From the NCBI GenBank assembly GCA_030041295.1, contig JASHOD010000105.1, positions 1 to 64,000 on the forward strand: a stretch of 64,000 nucleotides of DNA, written 5' to 3'. The notes beneath the pieces are model-generated. The model worked only from the letters and a program-made list of their open reading frames with translations, did not search any database and was not told where the DNA came from. The stretch comes from Nitrososphaerales archaeon. GTDB lineage: Archaea; Thermoproteota; Nitrososphaeria; Nitrososphaerales; CADDZS01. The position numbers and the translations under genes are program-made. Positions 35,142 to 43,804 of this stretch are shown one piece after another (within the stretch, counting starts at the first letter, position 1; every line of letters begins with the position of its first letter).

Positions 35142-36031
35142 AATTCGCCAAGCGTCTTTTGTCCTATTTCAAGCGTCTTTCTTTCAGGAATTTCCTCATC
35201 AACGCCTTTTCTTTTTTCTTCGATGAAATCGAGCGTTCTTGATAAGATATCCTTCTGTTTCTCGGTTGCTATGCGTAGGTCTTTCAAAAATTCTAGACTA
35301 TTTTCAACCGCGTATCCGTGAAAATGATTATTGAAATATCCGTATACTTTCTTTGCCTTTTGGGCTTGTTCCTTTACACGTTCAGTCCAGGGCTCTAACT
35401 CCTCTTTTTTGTACCTGTAATTATACCAAGGCCTATTACCTCTTCCATGCCATCGGATGAATGAAAAGTCTGCGGTAGGAGCCAAATCCACCGGGAGCAG
35501 GGGTTCATCAACAATTGTTCTTGCAACGTTATATCTTGAGAGCAGCCTATTGATGGCTCCAACGTCGTTGAGCCAGGACCTATTTCTAAATTCGATGGCG
35601 AACAAGTAGTGCTTCCCGTTGCGAGGAAGGGATTTCAAGAACTCTTCGAGATCGTCAGAATTATTCTTACCAAAGCTGGGTGGAAGTTGAATTAGGAGGG
35701 GACCGAGCTTTCCTGCTTCTCGAAGCGGATCTATAAGGTCCAGAAACTCAAGGAGGTCAATCTCGGCTCCGGCACTTAGGTCAAGTTTCTTCTTATGAGT
35801 GATCGTCTGAGGAAGTTTCACAGAAAATTCAAAATCTTTAGGGGTATTCTTCACCCAGCCGAGGACCATACCTTTCGAAGGGTTCGCGTAAAATGTCGAA
35901 TCGATCTCGGCGGTATTGAAAACGCTGGAATAGTAGGAAAGTTTTGGTGTTTTTGAATCAGGATAGAAAACATGCTCCCATTCTTTGTACGACCAGCCAG
36001 AAGTTCCAATTCGAATATTGTCCCAATTCAT
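35138..36031 (-). CDS. DUF72 (YecE-like) TIM-barrel protein
   Basis: 297 residues, ATG 36031. Typical start IRIGTSGWSYKEWEHVFYP, followed by YSSVFNTAEIDSTFYANP, LLIQLPPSF, FAIEFRNRSW, FSFIRWHGR and VYGYFNNHFHGYAVEN: the whole DUF72 pattern in order. Proposed TIM barrel, possibly an endonuclease or sugar-phosphate enzyme, but activity is unproven. The C-terminal ~45 residues are charged and helical. Convergent with and overlapping DUF2070 by 4 bases. Confidence 0.92.
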   Translation of the reverse strand: MNWDNIRIGTSGWSYKEWEHVFYPDSKTPKLSYYSSVFNTAEIDSTFYANPSKGMVLGWVKNTPKDFEFSVKLPQTITHKKKLDLSAGAEIDLLEFLDLIDPLREAGKLGPLLIQLPPSFGKNNSDDLEEFLKSLPRNGKHYLFAIEFRNRSWLNDVGAINRLLSRYNVARTIVDEPLLPVDLAPTADFSFIRWHGRGNRPWYNYRYKKEELEPWTERVKEQAQKAKKVYGYFNNHFHGYAVENSLEFLKDLRIATEKQKDILSRTLDFIEEKRKGVDEEIPERKTLEIGQKTLGEF

Positions 36032-36178
36032 TCGAGCTATGCGCCCGCTACTCTTTATCTCCTGATTTTACTGACTTATATGAAAGAGTCTCTAGCATTC
36101 CAAGTTATGATTCTAGCTTCTCGGACCGAGGATTTGCTTAAACGGATACCAAAGGATTTAACCCAGATTCACGATTTA

Positions 36179-36684
36179 TTAGATTCTTTCTTTTTTCATT
36201 ACAATGAAGGTCTCGCGCAAAAATATTTCGGAAAATAGGGCACTGATAGAGACTCCGTAGATCAAGGCGTACGCTCCTGCTTGCGAGTCCAGCCCCAAAG
36301 TGAAGCCGCCGTTCAGGGGAAGTACCGTCAACCATCCGAAAATCGAAAGAGTTGACAACACCGCGTAAAGCATGTAACGAGGAACTAGGTGGCTATGAAG
36401 GAGGACAAAGTGCTTGAGATAGACGTGGTCAACGCTGTACATGCCTGTCGTATCGTCCTTTGCCACGAAGCCCAGCCTCTCTAATTTTGCAAATGGAAAG
36501 AAGACACTGACGGGCCGCTCAATCCTAGCGAACGCATGACTTCGCGAGGACCACTAGGCTGATCGCGGGTGATGAGGAAACGATATACTTCCAGAGTAGT
36601 CCCTGTGAGGGAATTCAAGCTTGCCTTTCGCTTACTTGAATCTTGGCTCCTATGGAAGAAGTTCTGCGAAACCCAATTTAGCAA
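36179..36684 (-). pseudogene. Winged-helix membrane protein, broken by a single-base deletion
   Basis: The frame from TTG 36684 reads STLTGTT-like LNSLTGTTLEVYRFLITRD, then PREVMRSLGLSGPSVSSFHLQN, and stops at 36481. Adding one A to the AAAA run (minus strand; 36485-36488) restores HLQKLERLGFVAKDDTTGM and the rest: a winged helix completed by its wing, then VDHVYLKHFVLLHSHLVPRYMLYAV and two membrane helices ending at 36179. The joined protein is a winged helix followed by a two-helix membrane anchor. As written it is interrupted; sequence error is as likely as mutation. True start not determined. Confidence 0.8.
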
Positions 36685-36829
36685 CTCTACATCATCGACT
36701 TCCTAACAAGAGAAGAATGGAAAATCTTTCAGAACCGTCTTTGGAGTTCGAAGCTAGAATCATTTCAAATAAAAAGAAAGTATCAAAAAAATACTGTATC
36801 AATCTCTAGTACATCGTGCCGCCAAATGT

Positions 36830-37324
36830 ATGCTTAAGATAGGCTTCGTGATAATTCTAAGCACTAGATTCGTTTCGGTTGGCAACTTCACCGACTTTGG
36901 GAACTATGGGACTGCAGACTTTTCATACAACGCGCAGTCCGGAGTTACCTATATTTCCAACAACGGATATGAAAGCGCAATAGGTGCTTACAATCCACCA
37001 TTTATTGTACTTGGAGACAACATCACCGTTGTGTCAGGATCTCATTACATATCCCCAATAAAGGTTGACAACTCCAACCAGAACGGCACTCTCGGAAGTA
37101 TAGTACATGATTCCCCCAATCAACGAGTCATCGTTGCGAACGGGACTCTAAACTCGAACGCTTCAATGCCTGAAGAAAATATAATGATGATAAATTCAAA
37201 TAGCGGGACGGTAACTCGCGTGATCCCCTTCCAGGCAGGAACGATTCGTTCCCTGTTCCTTGACTCTGCAAACGGAGACTTGTATGTCGCGGATCCCACC
37301 ACACAGTCTTTGTACTTGCGCTAG
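36830..37324 (+). pseudogene. YVTN-type propeller fragment
   Basis: 164 residues from ATG 36830, resembling two to three blades of an archaeal surface YVTN/YncE-like protein: YNAQSGVTYISNNG, VHDSPNQRVIVANGT and LDSANGDLYVADPTTQSLYL repeat the GxxYVSNxxxN-type unit. Full-length relatives have a signal peptide and six to seven blades. Here the N-terminus is only weakly hydrophobic and the chain stops abruptly. It could be a short secreted protein but looks like a remnant. It lies in the most eroded part of the window. Confidence 0.55.
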
Positions 37325-37377
37325 GTAACTAGCGCTCCGGTTAGTTTTTGTATGCTTTCCACTTGAGGCTCAGATTA

Positions 37378-37719
37378 ATGAGCTCCCAATCAAATCTAAA
37401 GGCGCAGAAAGGCGACACCGTATACGTCCATTACGTTGGAAAATACCTAGGAGGAAAGGCCTTTGATACATCTATGGAATCAGAAGCTCGAAAAACCGGC
37501 CTGTACAATCCTGCTAGGGATTACAAACCAATCCAGGTTAGACTTGGAGCTGGGCAAGTAATACAAGGTTTTGACGAAGCGTTAGTTGGAATGGCAATAA
37601 ACGAGGAGAAGGAGGTAACAATACCTCCCGAAAAAGGCTACGGCAAGACAGGACGACATCCGATGGCAGGAAAAACGCTGGTATTCAAACTAAGAGTGAC
37701 TAATATAAAACACGAATAA
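37378..37719 (+). CDS. FKBP-type peptidyl-prolyl cis-trans isomerase
   Basis: 113 residues from ATG 37378; a ten-residue in-frame extension upstream lacks homology. The FKBP core is present: GDTVYVHYVGKYLGGKAFDTSM, then QVRLGAGQVIQGFDEALVGM and EKEVTIPPEKGYG. There is a short insertion in the first loop (ESEARKTGLYNPARDYKP), as seen in many archaeal enzymes, but no large IF domain. Cytosolic foldase complementing the cyclophilin at 21.7 kb. Single gene. Confidence 0.93.
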   Translation: MSSQSNLKAQKGDTVYVHYVGKYLGGKAFDTSMESEARKTGLYNPARDYKPIQVRLGAGQVIQGFDEALVGMAINEEKEVTIPPEKGYGKTGRHPMAGKTLVFKLRVTNIKHE

Positions 37720-37770
37720 CAAATAAGTCGGAAATCATTCCCAGTTTGTTGTAGCGGGCGGAACTGGTCC

Positions 37771-38034
37771 TCACCAGAACGTTATTGGTACTCGTTTTGA
37801 ATGTTTTAGGCTAATCTTTTCTCGAACATCATTTTTCAGCTTTTCATGTTCCGACACGGGAACCGTCTCAATTTCCGCAAGTACCATTTCTTGAAAATCG
37901 CCTGCCTGCTTTAGGAAATAACATGCGACGACCACAAACGGATCCTCCGTTTCGGTTGACTTGTAAAGGACAAGAACGTTTTTGTTCGATTCGGGAAGAG
38001 AAATTATTTCGTAATTACCCTTCCTTTCTAGCAT
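37771..38034 (-). CDS. Small hypothetical protein coupled to a response regulator
   Basis: 87 residues from ATG 38034, overlapping the end of the receiver gene by 20 bases, so translation is probably coupled. Mixed alpha/beta; NVLVLYKSTETEDPFVVVACYFL looks like two strands. No motif recognised. The tight overlap and good codon composition support it being real, and a role in the same signalling unit is inferred. Confidence 0.6.
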   Translation of the reverse strand: MLERKGNYEIISLPESNKNVLVLYKSTETEDPFVVVACYFLKQAGDFQEMVLAEIETVPVSEHEKLKNDVREKISLKHSKRVPITFW

Positions 38035-38656
38035 GACTTGAGCTTTCGAGACAGTCTCCTAAATCTCCGTGTCCGTCCCCATTCCTAGACTCTGAAGAAG
38101 CTTCCATGTCTCTGACCAGGGTCGCAAGGACCGACTTGATTTTCGCGAGACCTATGGGCTTTTGTACATAGGCGGATGCTCCCTGCCTCATCGCTTCTTG
38201 CGCGCTCTCGGCCGCAGAGTCTTCTGCCGTGACTAGAATAATCTTGGATGAGGGCCTTATCTCGATTATCTTCCTTGCAACTTTTTCCCCTGGTACATCG
38301 GGGAGCCTTAAGTCAAGAAATATTATGGGGTCTCGCGATTCCTCGGCCATCTGGGTTCCGAAGATACTGTAAGCTTGTTTCGCACTGTTCGCAATGTAAA
38401 TGGATTTGAAACCGATGTTCGAAAGCATTCTAGCGATGAGTATGCAAACGCCTTCATTATCGTCAACTATCAGAACTGGGTAGGATCCTACGCTGAAGGA
38501 TGCAAATAGAGAATCGGTTCTATCGACAGTAGAATGCGTAACTGGTACAAAAGTCGAAGTTGGAGTAGAGTACCAATCTGCAGGATCAGTCGCGGACAAA
38601 GGACAAAACGATGTAGGGAAAAGGACTGTTCTTTGTTTTATGACTTGCCTATTCAA
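38015..38656 (-). CDS. Response regulator with receiver domain
   Basis: 213 residues from ATG 38656. The first 57 residues are non-conserved, and the start may be further in. Residues about 58-180 form a CheY-like receiver: VLIVDDNEG (acidic pocket), IIFLDLRLPD (phosphoacceptor Asp), ILVTAEDSA and VQKPIGL (conserved Lys). A short Ser/Asp/Gly tail follows, with no DNA-binding output domain. It probably signals by protein-protein contact. No histidine kinase gene is visible nearby. Confidence 0.85.
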   Translation of the reverse strand: MNRQVIKQRTVLFPTSFCPLSATDPADWYSTPTSTFVPVTHSTVDRTDSLFASFSVGSYPVLIVDDNEGVCILIARMLSNIGFKSIYIANSAKQAYSIFGTQMAEESRDPIIFLDLRLPDVPGEKVARKIIEIRPSSKIILVTAEDSAAESAQEAMRQGASAYVQKPIGLAKIKSVLATLVRDMEASSESRNGDGHGDLGDCLESSSHARKEG

Positions 38657-38686
38657 ACCTGACTCATCGGCAAAAGAAAACAGTTG

Positions 38687-39076
38687 CTATCGGATTCGAA
38701 GATTTCGAGCTTGTAAGTAAGGAACGTTTTGCGCAGGAGAGGCATAGTCTCTTACGTGAACATAGTGGCGCCAGCCTATGTACTCTCCCTGAGAGGAAAA
38801 CGATGAATGAATTACTTTTTGTCTAGGCTTGCTTGCGTAGCGGATTCCGTCAAGAAAGATCGCTATGGGTAGGATGATTAACATCGCGAGCTGAATCGAG
38901 AAAAACAGCAGAAAGTACACAGAGCCCGCTGCAATAACAACAACAAACGGCAAGGATCCCACGATAAGCTCGGTTTTGAGCGAGGATAACACTGAAGCAA
39001 ATCTCTGATTTCTTACTGCCACCTTTAGAGTCACGACGAATTCCTCAATTAGCTTTGATCGAGCTCCCCTTAACAA
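38687..39076 (-). CDS. Two-helix membrane protein, downstream partner or fragment of the gene above
   Basis: 129 residues from TTG 39076. N-terminal amphipathic segment (SKLIEEFVVTLKVAVRNQRF), two membrane helices (LIVGSLPFVVVIAAGSVYFLLFF and IQLAMLIILPIAIFL), and a polar C-terminus. The start directly follows, in the same frame, a TGA that ends the preceding frame (39079-39077). It could therefore be the last part of one longer gene interrupted by a nonsense codon. Unknown family. Confidence 0.55.
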   Translation of the reverse strand: MLRGARSKLIEEFVVTLKVAVRNQRFASVLSSLKTELIVGSLPFVVVIAAGSVYFLLFFSIQLAMLIILPIAIFLDGIRYASKPRQKVIHSSFSSQGEYIGWRHYVHVRDYASPAQNVPYLQARNLRIR

Positions 39077-39524
39077 TCATAGAGCTCTTACGTAGATCTG
39101 AGCGAAGCTTGTCTTTACTATTTGGACGCTTACCGCCCACATCGTCGGTATGTTGAATACAGATCCCCAAAGGACTGAAGTGAGTATTTTCTTTATCGTC
39201 AATTCCGAGTCCTTTACTCTCAAGGAGAGAAGGGGCCACAGGACAATCGCTCTCATCGTTAATGTCCCTGACATCTTAGCGAAATACACGTCCCCGCCCG
39301 GCTGGAGTGGCAAGAAACCATTGTAAGCTAATAGGAGAAGGAAAGCCAGAAGGCCCCAGATTAAGAAACGAAATTAGAACCAACCCGAATGTATTTGCGA
39401 ATCCTTGAGGTCCCAAAATCTGTCTATTGGCAATAAGCAAAAATTCGACCGCGACGTAAAACACACTAAAGGAAAGAAGCAAAATCAGTAATGGTAACCT
39501 TGACTTTGCGCCAGCGAAGAGCAT
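39077..39524 (-). pseudogene. Polytopic membrane protein with a frameshift
   Basis: From ATG 39524 the frame reads LLILLLSFSVFYVAVEFLLI, then FGLVLISFL, and goes out of phase. Removing one T of the TTT run (plus coordinates 39366-39368) gives FLIWGLLAFLLLLAYNGFLPLQPGGDVYFAK, continuing through SGTLTMRAIVLWPLLSL to QIYVRAL and TGA at 39077. The restored chain is a coherent membrane protein of about 149 residues, or about 280 if the TGA is a nonsense mutation joining it to 38687-39076. No family recognised. Confidence 0.65.
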
Positions 39525-39773
39525 TTCAGTAGCGAAGACGCAATAATTTTACTTTAGCCTGACGCAAGTACGCTCTTTGCTGAAGTAATTCGCGCTCTTG
39601 CTTATTTCCAATAGAATTCGTCTATAAGCTGCTACCAGCACCACTTGTTTTAAAGGCACGCTATTGTGGCAAGAAAATGCCGCGATCAGCTATTCTGCTT
39701 TCACGAAACTACGATGCAGCTCTTCGAGTAGTGTTCGGAAATTGAGCACAAAAATGCTATTGATGAATGGGAT

Positions 39774-41345
39774 TCAGTCGTAGTATGTTTGGCTCTGCTC
39801 GTGGAGGAATTGCTGTAGATAGTAAGGTCCTCCGGCCCCTTTCCCGCTAGAGCCGCTGTGCTTCCAACCGACGAAAGGCTGGACTCCTACAACCGCTCCA
39901 GTTGTAGAACCTGATGAACGGTTTGCGTACAAAACACCCGCTTCAACCTTTACGAAGAATTTGTCCAGTTCGTCATTGTCCTTGGAAAAGATCCCTGCTG
40001 TCAGTCCGTAGTCCACATCGTTCATCTCTGAAATCGCCTTGTCAAGATCTCGATAGGTTTCGACAGTCAAGATAGGAACAAAAAGCTCAGTCTTGATCAA
40101 CGGGTCGTTTTCTGGAAGATCAGCAACAATCGTCGGCTCTACAAAGTAACCGTTGGAATGTTCTTGGTCCTTCAGTACTTGACCTCCGGTAACGATCGTT
40201 CCCCTCTTGCGTGCTTCTGCAATATCGCGCTGATAATTCTTGTAAGCTTGCTCATTTATGAGGGGTCCAAGGAAGACATCCTTTGAAGTCGGGTCTCCAA
40301 CCTTGATTCGGCTAACCTTCTCGGCGAGTTTCTTCACAAAATCGTCCCTTACGGTTTCGTGGACATAGACGCGAGAACAAGCGCTACACTTCTGTCCGCC
40401 GAACCCAAAAGCGGCTTTCATCACGCCCTCACTAGCCTTGTCCAGATCGGCGCTACTTGCTACAATCGTACCATTCTTCCCTCCCATTTCCGCTACGAAA
40501 GGTCGCGGAGACTTCTTTTCAAAGTCCCCTATCGATCGTGAACCAACATCGTAGGAACCTGTGAAAACAACCCCGGCCACTTTCTTGTTCTCGATTAACT
40601 CTGCTCCTGCTGTCGAGCCGGGGCCCGTTATGTAGTTTAAAACGCCTGGGGGTAGACCCGCCGATTCCAATATCCTGTATAACTCGTAACTCATGAGGGG
40701 TGTATCCGAGGCGGGTTTCAAAACCGCAGTGTTACCAGTGATTAGAGCGCCTGAAGTCATTCCAGTCGCGATAGCGAGGGGAAAATTAAACGGGGCGATG
40801 ACTGCCCAAACTCCGTACGGTTTCAGTATCGACTTGGCGTGTTCGCCCGGCAAAACGGAGCCCATGGACTGCTGAAACCCTTTATTCTGCTCTAACTGTT
40901 CCGAGTAGAACCTGAGAAAGTCAATCGCCTCGTCCACATCGGCAATCGCCTCGTAGCGGTTCTTGCCATTTTCGAATGACATCTCGGCTGCCAAAGTGAA
41001 TTTTCGCTCTGACATGATCTCGGCCGTTTTTCTAAACAAATCAACTTTCTTCGCATAATCTGATTGCGACCATGATTCGAAAGCACGCTGCGCCGATTCG
41101 ATTGCCCGCCTAGCATCTTCTCGCGATCCCTTTTGAAATTGGCCAAGAACTAATCTCGTGTCTGCTGGGCTCGTGTCGGGGAATGTTCCATCACTAGAAT
41201 TTAGCTCGACTCCGTCTATCACAATCGGGTAGGTTTTGCCAAAGTCTTGCTTAACGGACGTAACCGCGGTCTCGTACCGATCGTGGAATTCGTCCTCCTT
41301 TCCCTGACTCTTCATTTTACCGAATGTATTTTCATTTTGAAACAT
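39774..41345 (-). CDS. L-glutamate gamma-semialdehyde (P5C) dehydrogenase/aldehyde dehydrogenase
   Basis: 523 residues, ATG 41345; an internal ATG at 41315 is possible. Oxidises glutamate semialdehyde to glutamate with NAD in proline and arginine breakdown. Seen: the NAD-binding APFNFPLAIATGMTSGALITGN, VVFTGSYDVG, general-base Glu286 in VAEMGGKNG and catalytic Cys320 in GFGGQKCSACSR, the last being the typical P5CDH/RocA sequence. Its product feeds the glutamate dehydrogenase at the left edge. Divergent from the LeuA-like gene; 174 bases lie between the two starts. Confidence 0.9.
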   Translation of the reverse strand: MFQNENTFGKMKSQGKEDEFHDRYETAVTSVKQDFGKTYPIVIDGVELNSSDGTFPDTSPADTRLVLGQFQKGSREDARRAIESAQRAFESWSQSDYAKKVDLFRKTAEIMSERKFTLAAEMSFENGKNRYEAIADVDEAIDFLRFYSEQLEQNKGFQQSMGSVLPGEHAKSILKPYGVWAVIAPFNFPLAIATGMTSGALITGNTAVLKPASDTPLMSYELYRILESAGLPPGVLNYITGPGSTAGAELIENKKVAGVVFTGSYDVGSRSIGDFEKKSPRPFVAEMGGKNGTIVASSADLDKASEGVMKAAFGFGGQKCSACSRVYVHETVRDDFVKKLAEKVSRIKVGDPTSKDVFLGPLINEQAYKNYQRDIAEARKRGTIVTGGQVLKDQEHSNGYFVEPTIVADLPENDPLIKTELFVPILTVETYRDLDKAISEMNDVDYGLTAGIFSKDNDELDKFFVKVEAGVLYANRSSGSTTGAVVGVQPFVGWKHSGSSGKGAGGPYYLQQFLHEQSQTYYD

Positions 41346-41519
41346 TACTTTTCAGACACCCAAGTTCTTAGCCAGAAATTTAGATTGCACATACTTCTAT
41401 CGAAGTGGCAATTAAGGAGTACTGCCTAGCAATGTATTGAGGATCGTTCTTATTCAGAATTCCTTTTTAGACTCGGGTCGATACAATTCTCCGCAAAGAG
41501 ATTGTGGGAAGAGAAGAGA

Positions 41520-42764
41520 ATGCAATCTGATATTTCCCTTGAAGATTCGATCAATAAAATTGGGAAGGGTCCATGGGCTGGGGACGGATTTTGGGTCAGC
41601 CATTTCAATTTTAGCCCAGAAGTGGTATCGAAGTTTCGATTTCCGAAGGAAGTAGTCTTTCATGACGTAACTTTGCGAGATGGAGAGCAGACTCCTGGCA
41701 TCGTGCTCAGAACTAAGGAAAAAGTCGAGATAGCCAGAAAGTTGGACGAAGTCGGAGTCCATAGAATCGAGGCGGGAATGCCAGTCGTCTCAAAGGAGGA
41801 CTTTGATGCGGTTAAGGAAATCGCCCACTTGGGTTTAAAAGCCAAGGTCTTCGCGTTTTCTCGACTGGTTAGAGACGATATCGATACGGCTCTCAAATGT
41901 GACGTCGAAGGAATTATTTGTGAAGGGCCTGTTGGAGTGCCCAAACTGAAACAATTTGCTTGGACCTACGAGCAAGTAATCGATAGAGCTGTCGACGCCA
42001 TTGACTATGCGAAAAAGCATGGACTGTGGACGTCCTTCTTCGGGGTGGATGAGAGCCGTGGAGATGTTGATTTTATCAAAAAGCTCCTTTCAGAAGTATC
42101 AGAGAAAGCTCGTCCCGATTCGTTCGTAATCGTCGACACCTTCGGCTGCGCTAGCCCGGAAGGATTTGGAGAATTTGTGAGGCAGGTAAGGGATAGCGTA
42201 AAGGAGCCTCTCGAAGTCCATACGCATAACGACTTTGGATTGGGGGTTGCTTGTGCTATTTCCGGGTTGATGAACGGCGCGACTACCGTTCATACATCGG
42301 TGAACGGAATAGGAGAACGTAGTGGCAACGCTTCTTTCGAAGAGGTTGCAATGAGCCTCAAGTATCTCTATGGACAGCATGTAAGATTCGATTTTACTAA
42401 ATTCAAAGAGCTATCCAAAATGGTACAAGGTTTCACCAGATTCCCTCTCGCACCAAATAAACCGGTTGTGGGCGACCGTGTGTTCACAAGAGAAGCAGGC
42501 ATCTCAATTGCCGGCTGGATGAAGTATAACTTGGGGTCTGAATCTTATCTGCCGGAACTCGTCGGCAACGAACACGGCGTGTTTCTGGGGAAGAAATCGG
42601 GCAGGCACTCGATAGAATGGAAACTAGGTCAGATTGGGATTAGCGCAAACGACGAGCAGATTGATAAAATCTTGGAGCAAGTGAAAAGGAAATCAGAGGA
42701 GACAAAGACGAATGTCGACGATCTACAATTCCGGCAAATTGTAGACTCGGTTGTCCTGCATTAA
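41520..42764 (+). CDS. Isopropylmalate/homocitrate synthase family enzyme (DRE-TIM)
   Basis: 414 residues from ATG 41520, with GGGAAGAGAAGAGA upstream as ribosome binding site; TTG 41502 is less likely. Condenses acetyl-CoA with a 2-oxoacid. Metal-binding and catalytic motifs: DVTLRDGEQTPG, IEAGMPVVS, IVDTFGCASPEG, EVHTHNDFGLGVA (two metal His) and NGIGERSGNAS. The C-terminal LeuA dimer regulatory domain is absent; the chain ends after the communicating helices (GKKSGRHSIEWKL). Homocitrate, isopropylmalate and citramalate synthases all share this pattern, so substrate is open; homocitrate synthase for lysine is a fair guess. Confidence 0.88.
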   Translation: MQSDISLEDSINKIGKGPWAGDGFWVSHFNFSPEVVSKFRFPKEVVFHDVTLRDGEQTPGIVLRTKEKVEIARKLDEVGVHRIEAGMPVVSKEDFDAVKEIAHLGLKAKVFAFSRLVRDDIDTALKCDVEGIICEGPVGVPKLKQFAWTYEQVIDRAVDAIDYAKKHGLWTSFFGVDESRGDVDFIKKLLSEVSEKARPDSFVIVDTFGCASPEGFGEFVRQVRDSVKEPLEVHTHNDFGLGVACAISGLMNGATTVHTSVNGIGERSGNASFEEVAMSLKYLYGQHVRFDFTKFKELSKMVQGFTRFPLAPNKPVVGDRVFTREAGISIAGWMKYNLGSESYLPELVGNEHGVFLGKKSGRHSIEWKLGQIGISANDEQIDKILEQVKRKSEETKTNVDDLQFRQIVDSVVLH

Positions 42765-42780
42765 GATTGCATAATGAGAT

Positions 42781-43224
42781 CTACGCGGCGTTCAGCTTGC
42801 CCTCTAGGCAAGTAAAAAGCTGCTTGATTATTTTCTCTGATTGACCTTCAATTAACCTCTGTCCCACCGTGGCAATCCTTCCTCCGATTTTTGCTTCGGC
42901 CGACCACTTCATCGACGTTCCTCCATCTGGGACGTCCGTCAAATCCATCAGAGTGTCCATGTCGATGGTACTGCCGATCCCCGTCCCGTGCGCTACGAGC
43001 TTTGCATGAGTTGGGGCGGTCTTCTCGACAACGGTGAAATGCATGTTGAAGTCTCCTCTGATAAACGACACACCAGCTTTTATGATGGCAGTATAATCCT
43101 CGGGAGACTTTACTTCGAGCTTCTGCAGGTCAGGCATGCACTGGGAGATTTGGTTCGGGTCCATCAGCAGGTTGAAGACTTTATCTTTGGACGTCTTAAC
43201 GTTAAAAGTTCCTTCGAAATGCAT
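42781..43224 (-). CDS. coxG: CoxG-like SRPBCC protein
   Basis: 147 residues, ATG 43224. The START-like SRPBCC fold of CoxG begins MHFEGTFNVKTSKDKVFNLLMDPNQISQCMPD, matching the family signature. CoxG anchors or delivers electrons for aerobic CO dehydrogenases and related molybdenum hydroxylases. Immediately downstream of the small subunit (25 bases). It lacks the C-terminal membrane helix of bacterial CoxG. No coxDEF-type maturation genes are nearby. Confidence 0.9.
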   Translation of the reverse strand: MHFEGTFNVKTSKDKVFNLLMDPNQISQCMPDLQKLEVKSPEDYTAIIKAGVSFIRGDFNMHFTVVEKTAPTHAKLVAHGTGIGSTIDMDTLMDLTDVPDGGTSMKWSAEAKIGGRIATVGQRLIEGQSEKIIKQLFTCLEGKLNAA

Positions 43225-43249
43225 TCGATTTTTCGCCCTCTAATATGCC

Positions 43250-43804
43250 CTAGCTCTTCGTCAAGCTTTGGGCTGCTGCTACCTGTCCTGACTTTTCTTC
43301 TTGCATTTTCTTAGCAGCCGCCTTGATCGATTTTACAATGTTGACGTACCCTGTGCAACGGCACAGATTTCCTTCGATTCCCCGTCGAATTTCATCTTCG
43401 GTCGGGTCGGGGTTCCTCTGGAGGAGGAAAAGCGAGGAAATCAACATTCCCGGAGTGCAATAACCGCATTGCAACCCGTGATTTTCCCAGTATGCTTCCT
43501 GAAGAGGATGAAGTTTATCGCCTTGCGCCAGCCCCTCTACTGTGAGGATGTTAGCTCCTTCGGCCTGAATAGCTAACAACATGCACGACTTGAGCGCCTT
43601 TCCGTTGAACATTATCGTGCAGGCACCGCAGTGACCCGTGTCACATCCGATGTGGGTCCCAGTGAGATTAAGATCATCTCTGATAAAATGCACTAGTAGT
43701 GTCCGTGGCTCGCACATACCGGTGTACTGCTTGCCATTTATCGTGCAAGTAACTTGAACCCGATCAGTCTGCATAACCGATACGCTGGATTGCTGGTGCG
43801 ACAT
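43250..43804 (-). CDS. coxS: Molybdenum hydroxylase 2Fe-2S small subunit (CoxS-like)
   Basis: 184 residues, ATG 43804. Two 2Fe-2S clusters: the plant-type ferredoxin set Cys54, Cys59, Cys62 and Cys74 ([15 protein letters not shown]), and the helical set Cys113, Cys116, Cys148 and Cys150 ([16 protein letters not shown]). The electron path runs molybdopterin to FAD via these clusters. The start codon abuts the stop of the FAD subunit. C-terminal tail of about 20 residues (Lys/Glu/Ala/Ser) is non-conserved. Confidence 0.94.
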   Translation of the reverse strand: MSHQQSSVSVMQTDRVQVTCTINGKQYTGMCEPRTLLVHFIRDDLNLTGTHIGCDTGHCGACTIMFNGKALKSCMLLAIQAEGANILTVEGLAQGDKLHPLQEAYWENHGLQCGYCTPGMLISSLFLLQRNPDPTEDEIRRGIEGNLCRCTGYVNIVKSIKAAAKKMQEEKSGQVAAAQSLTKS

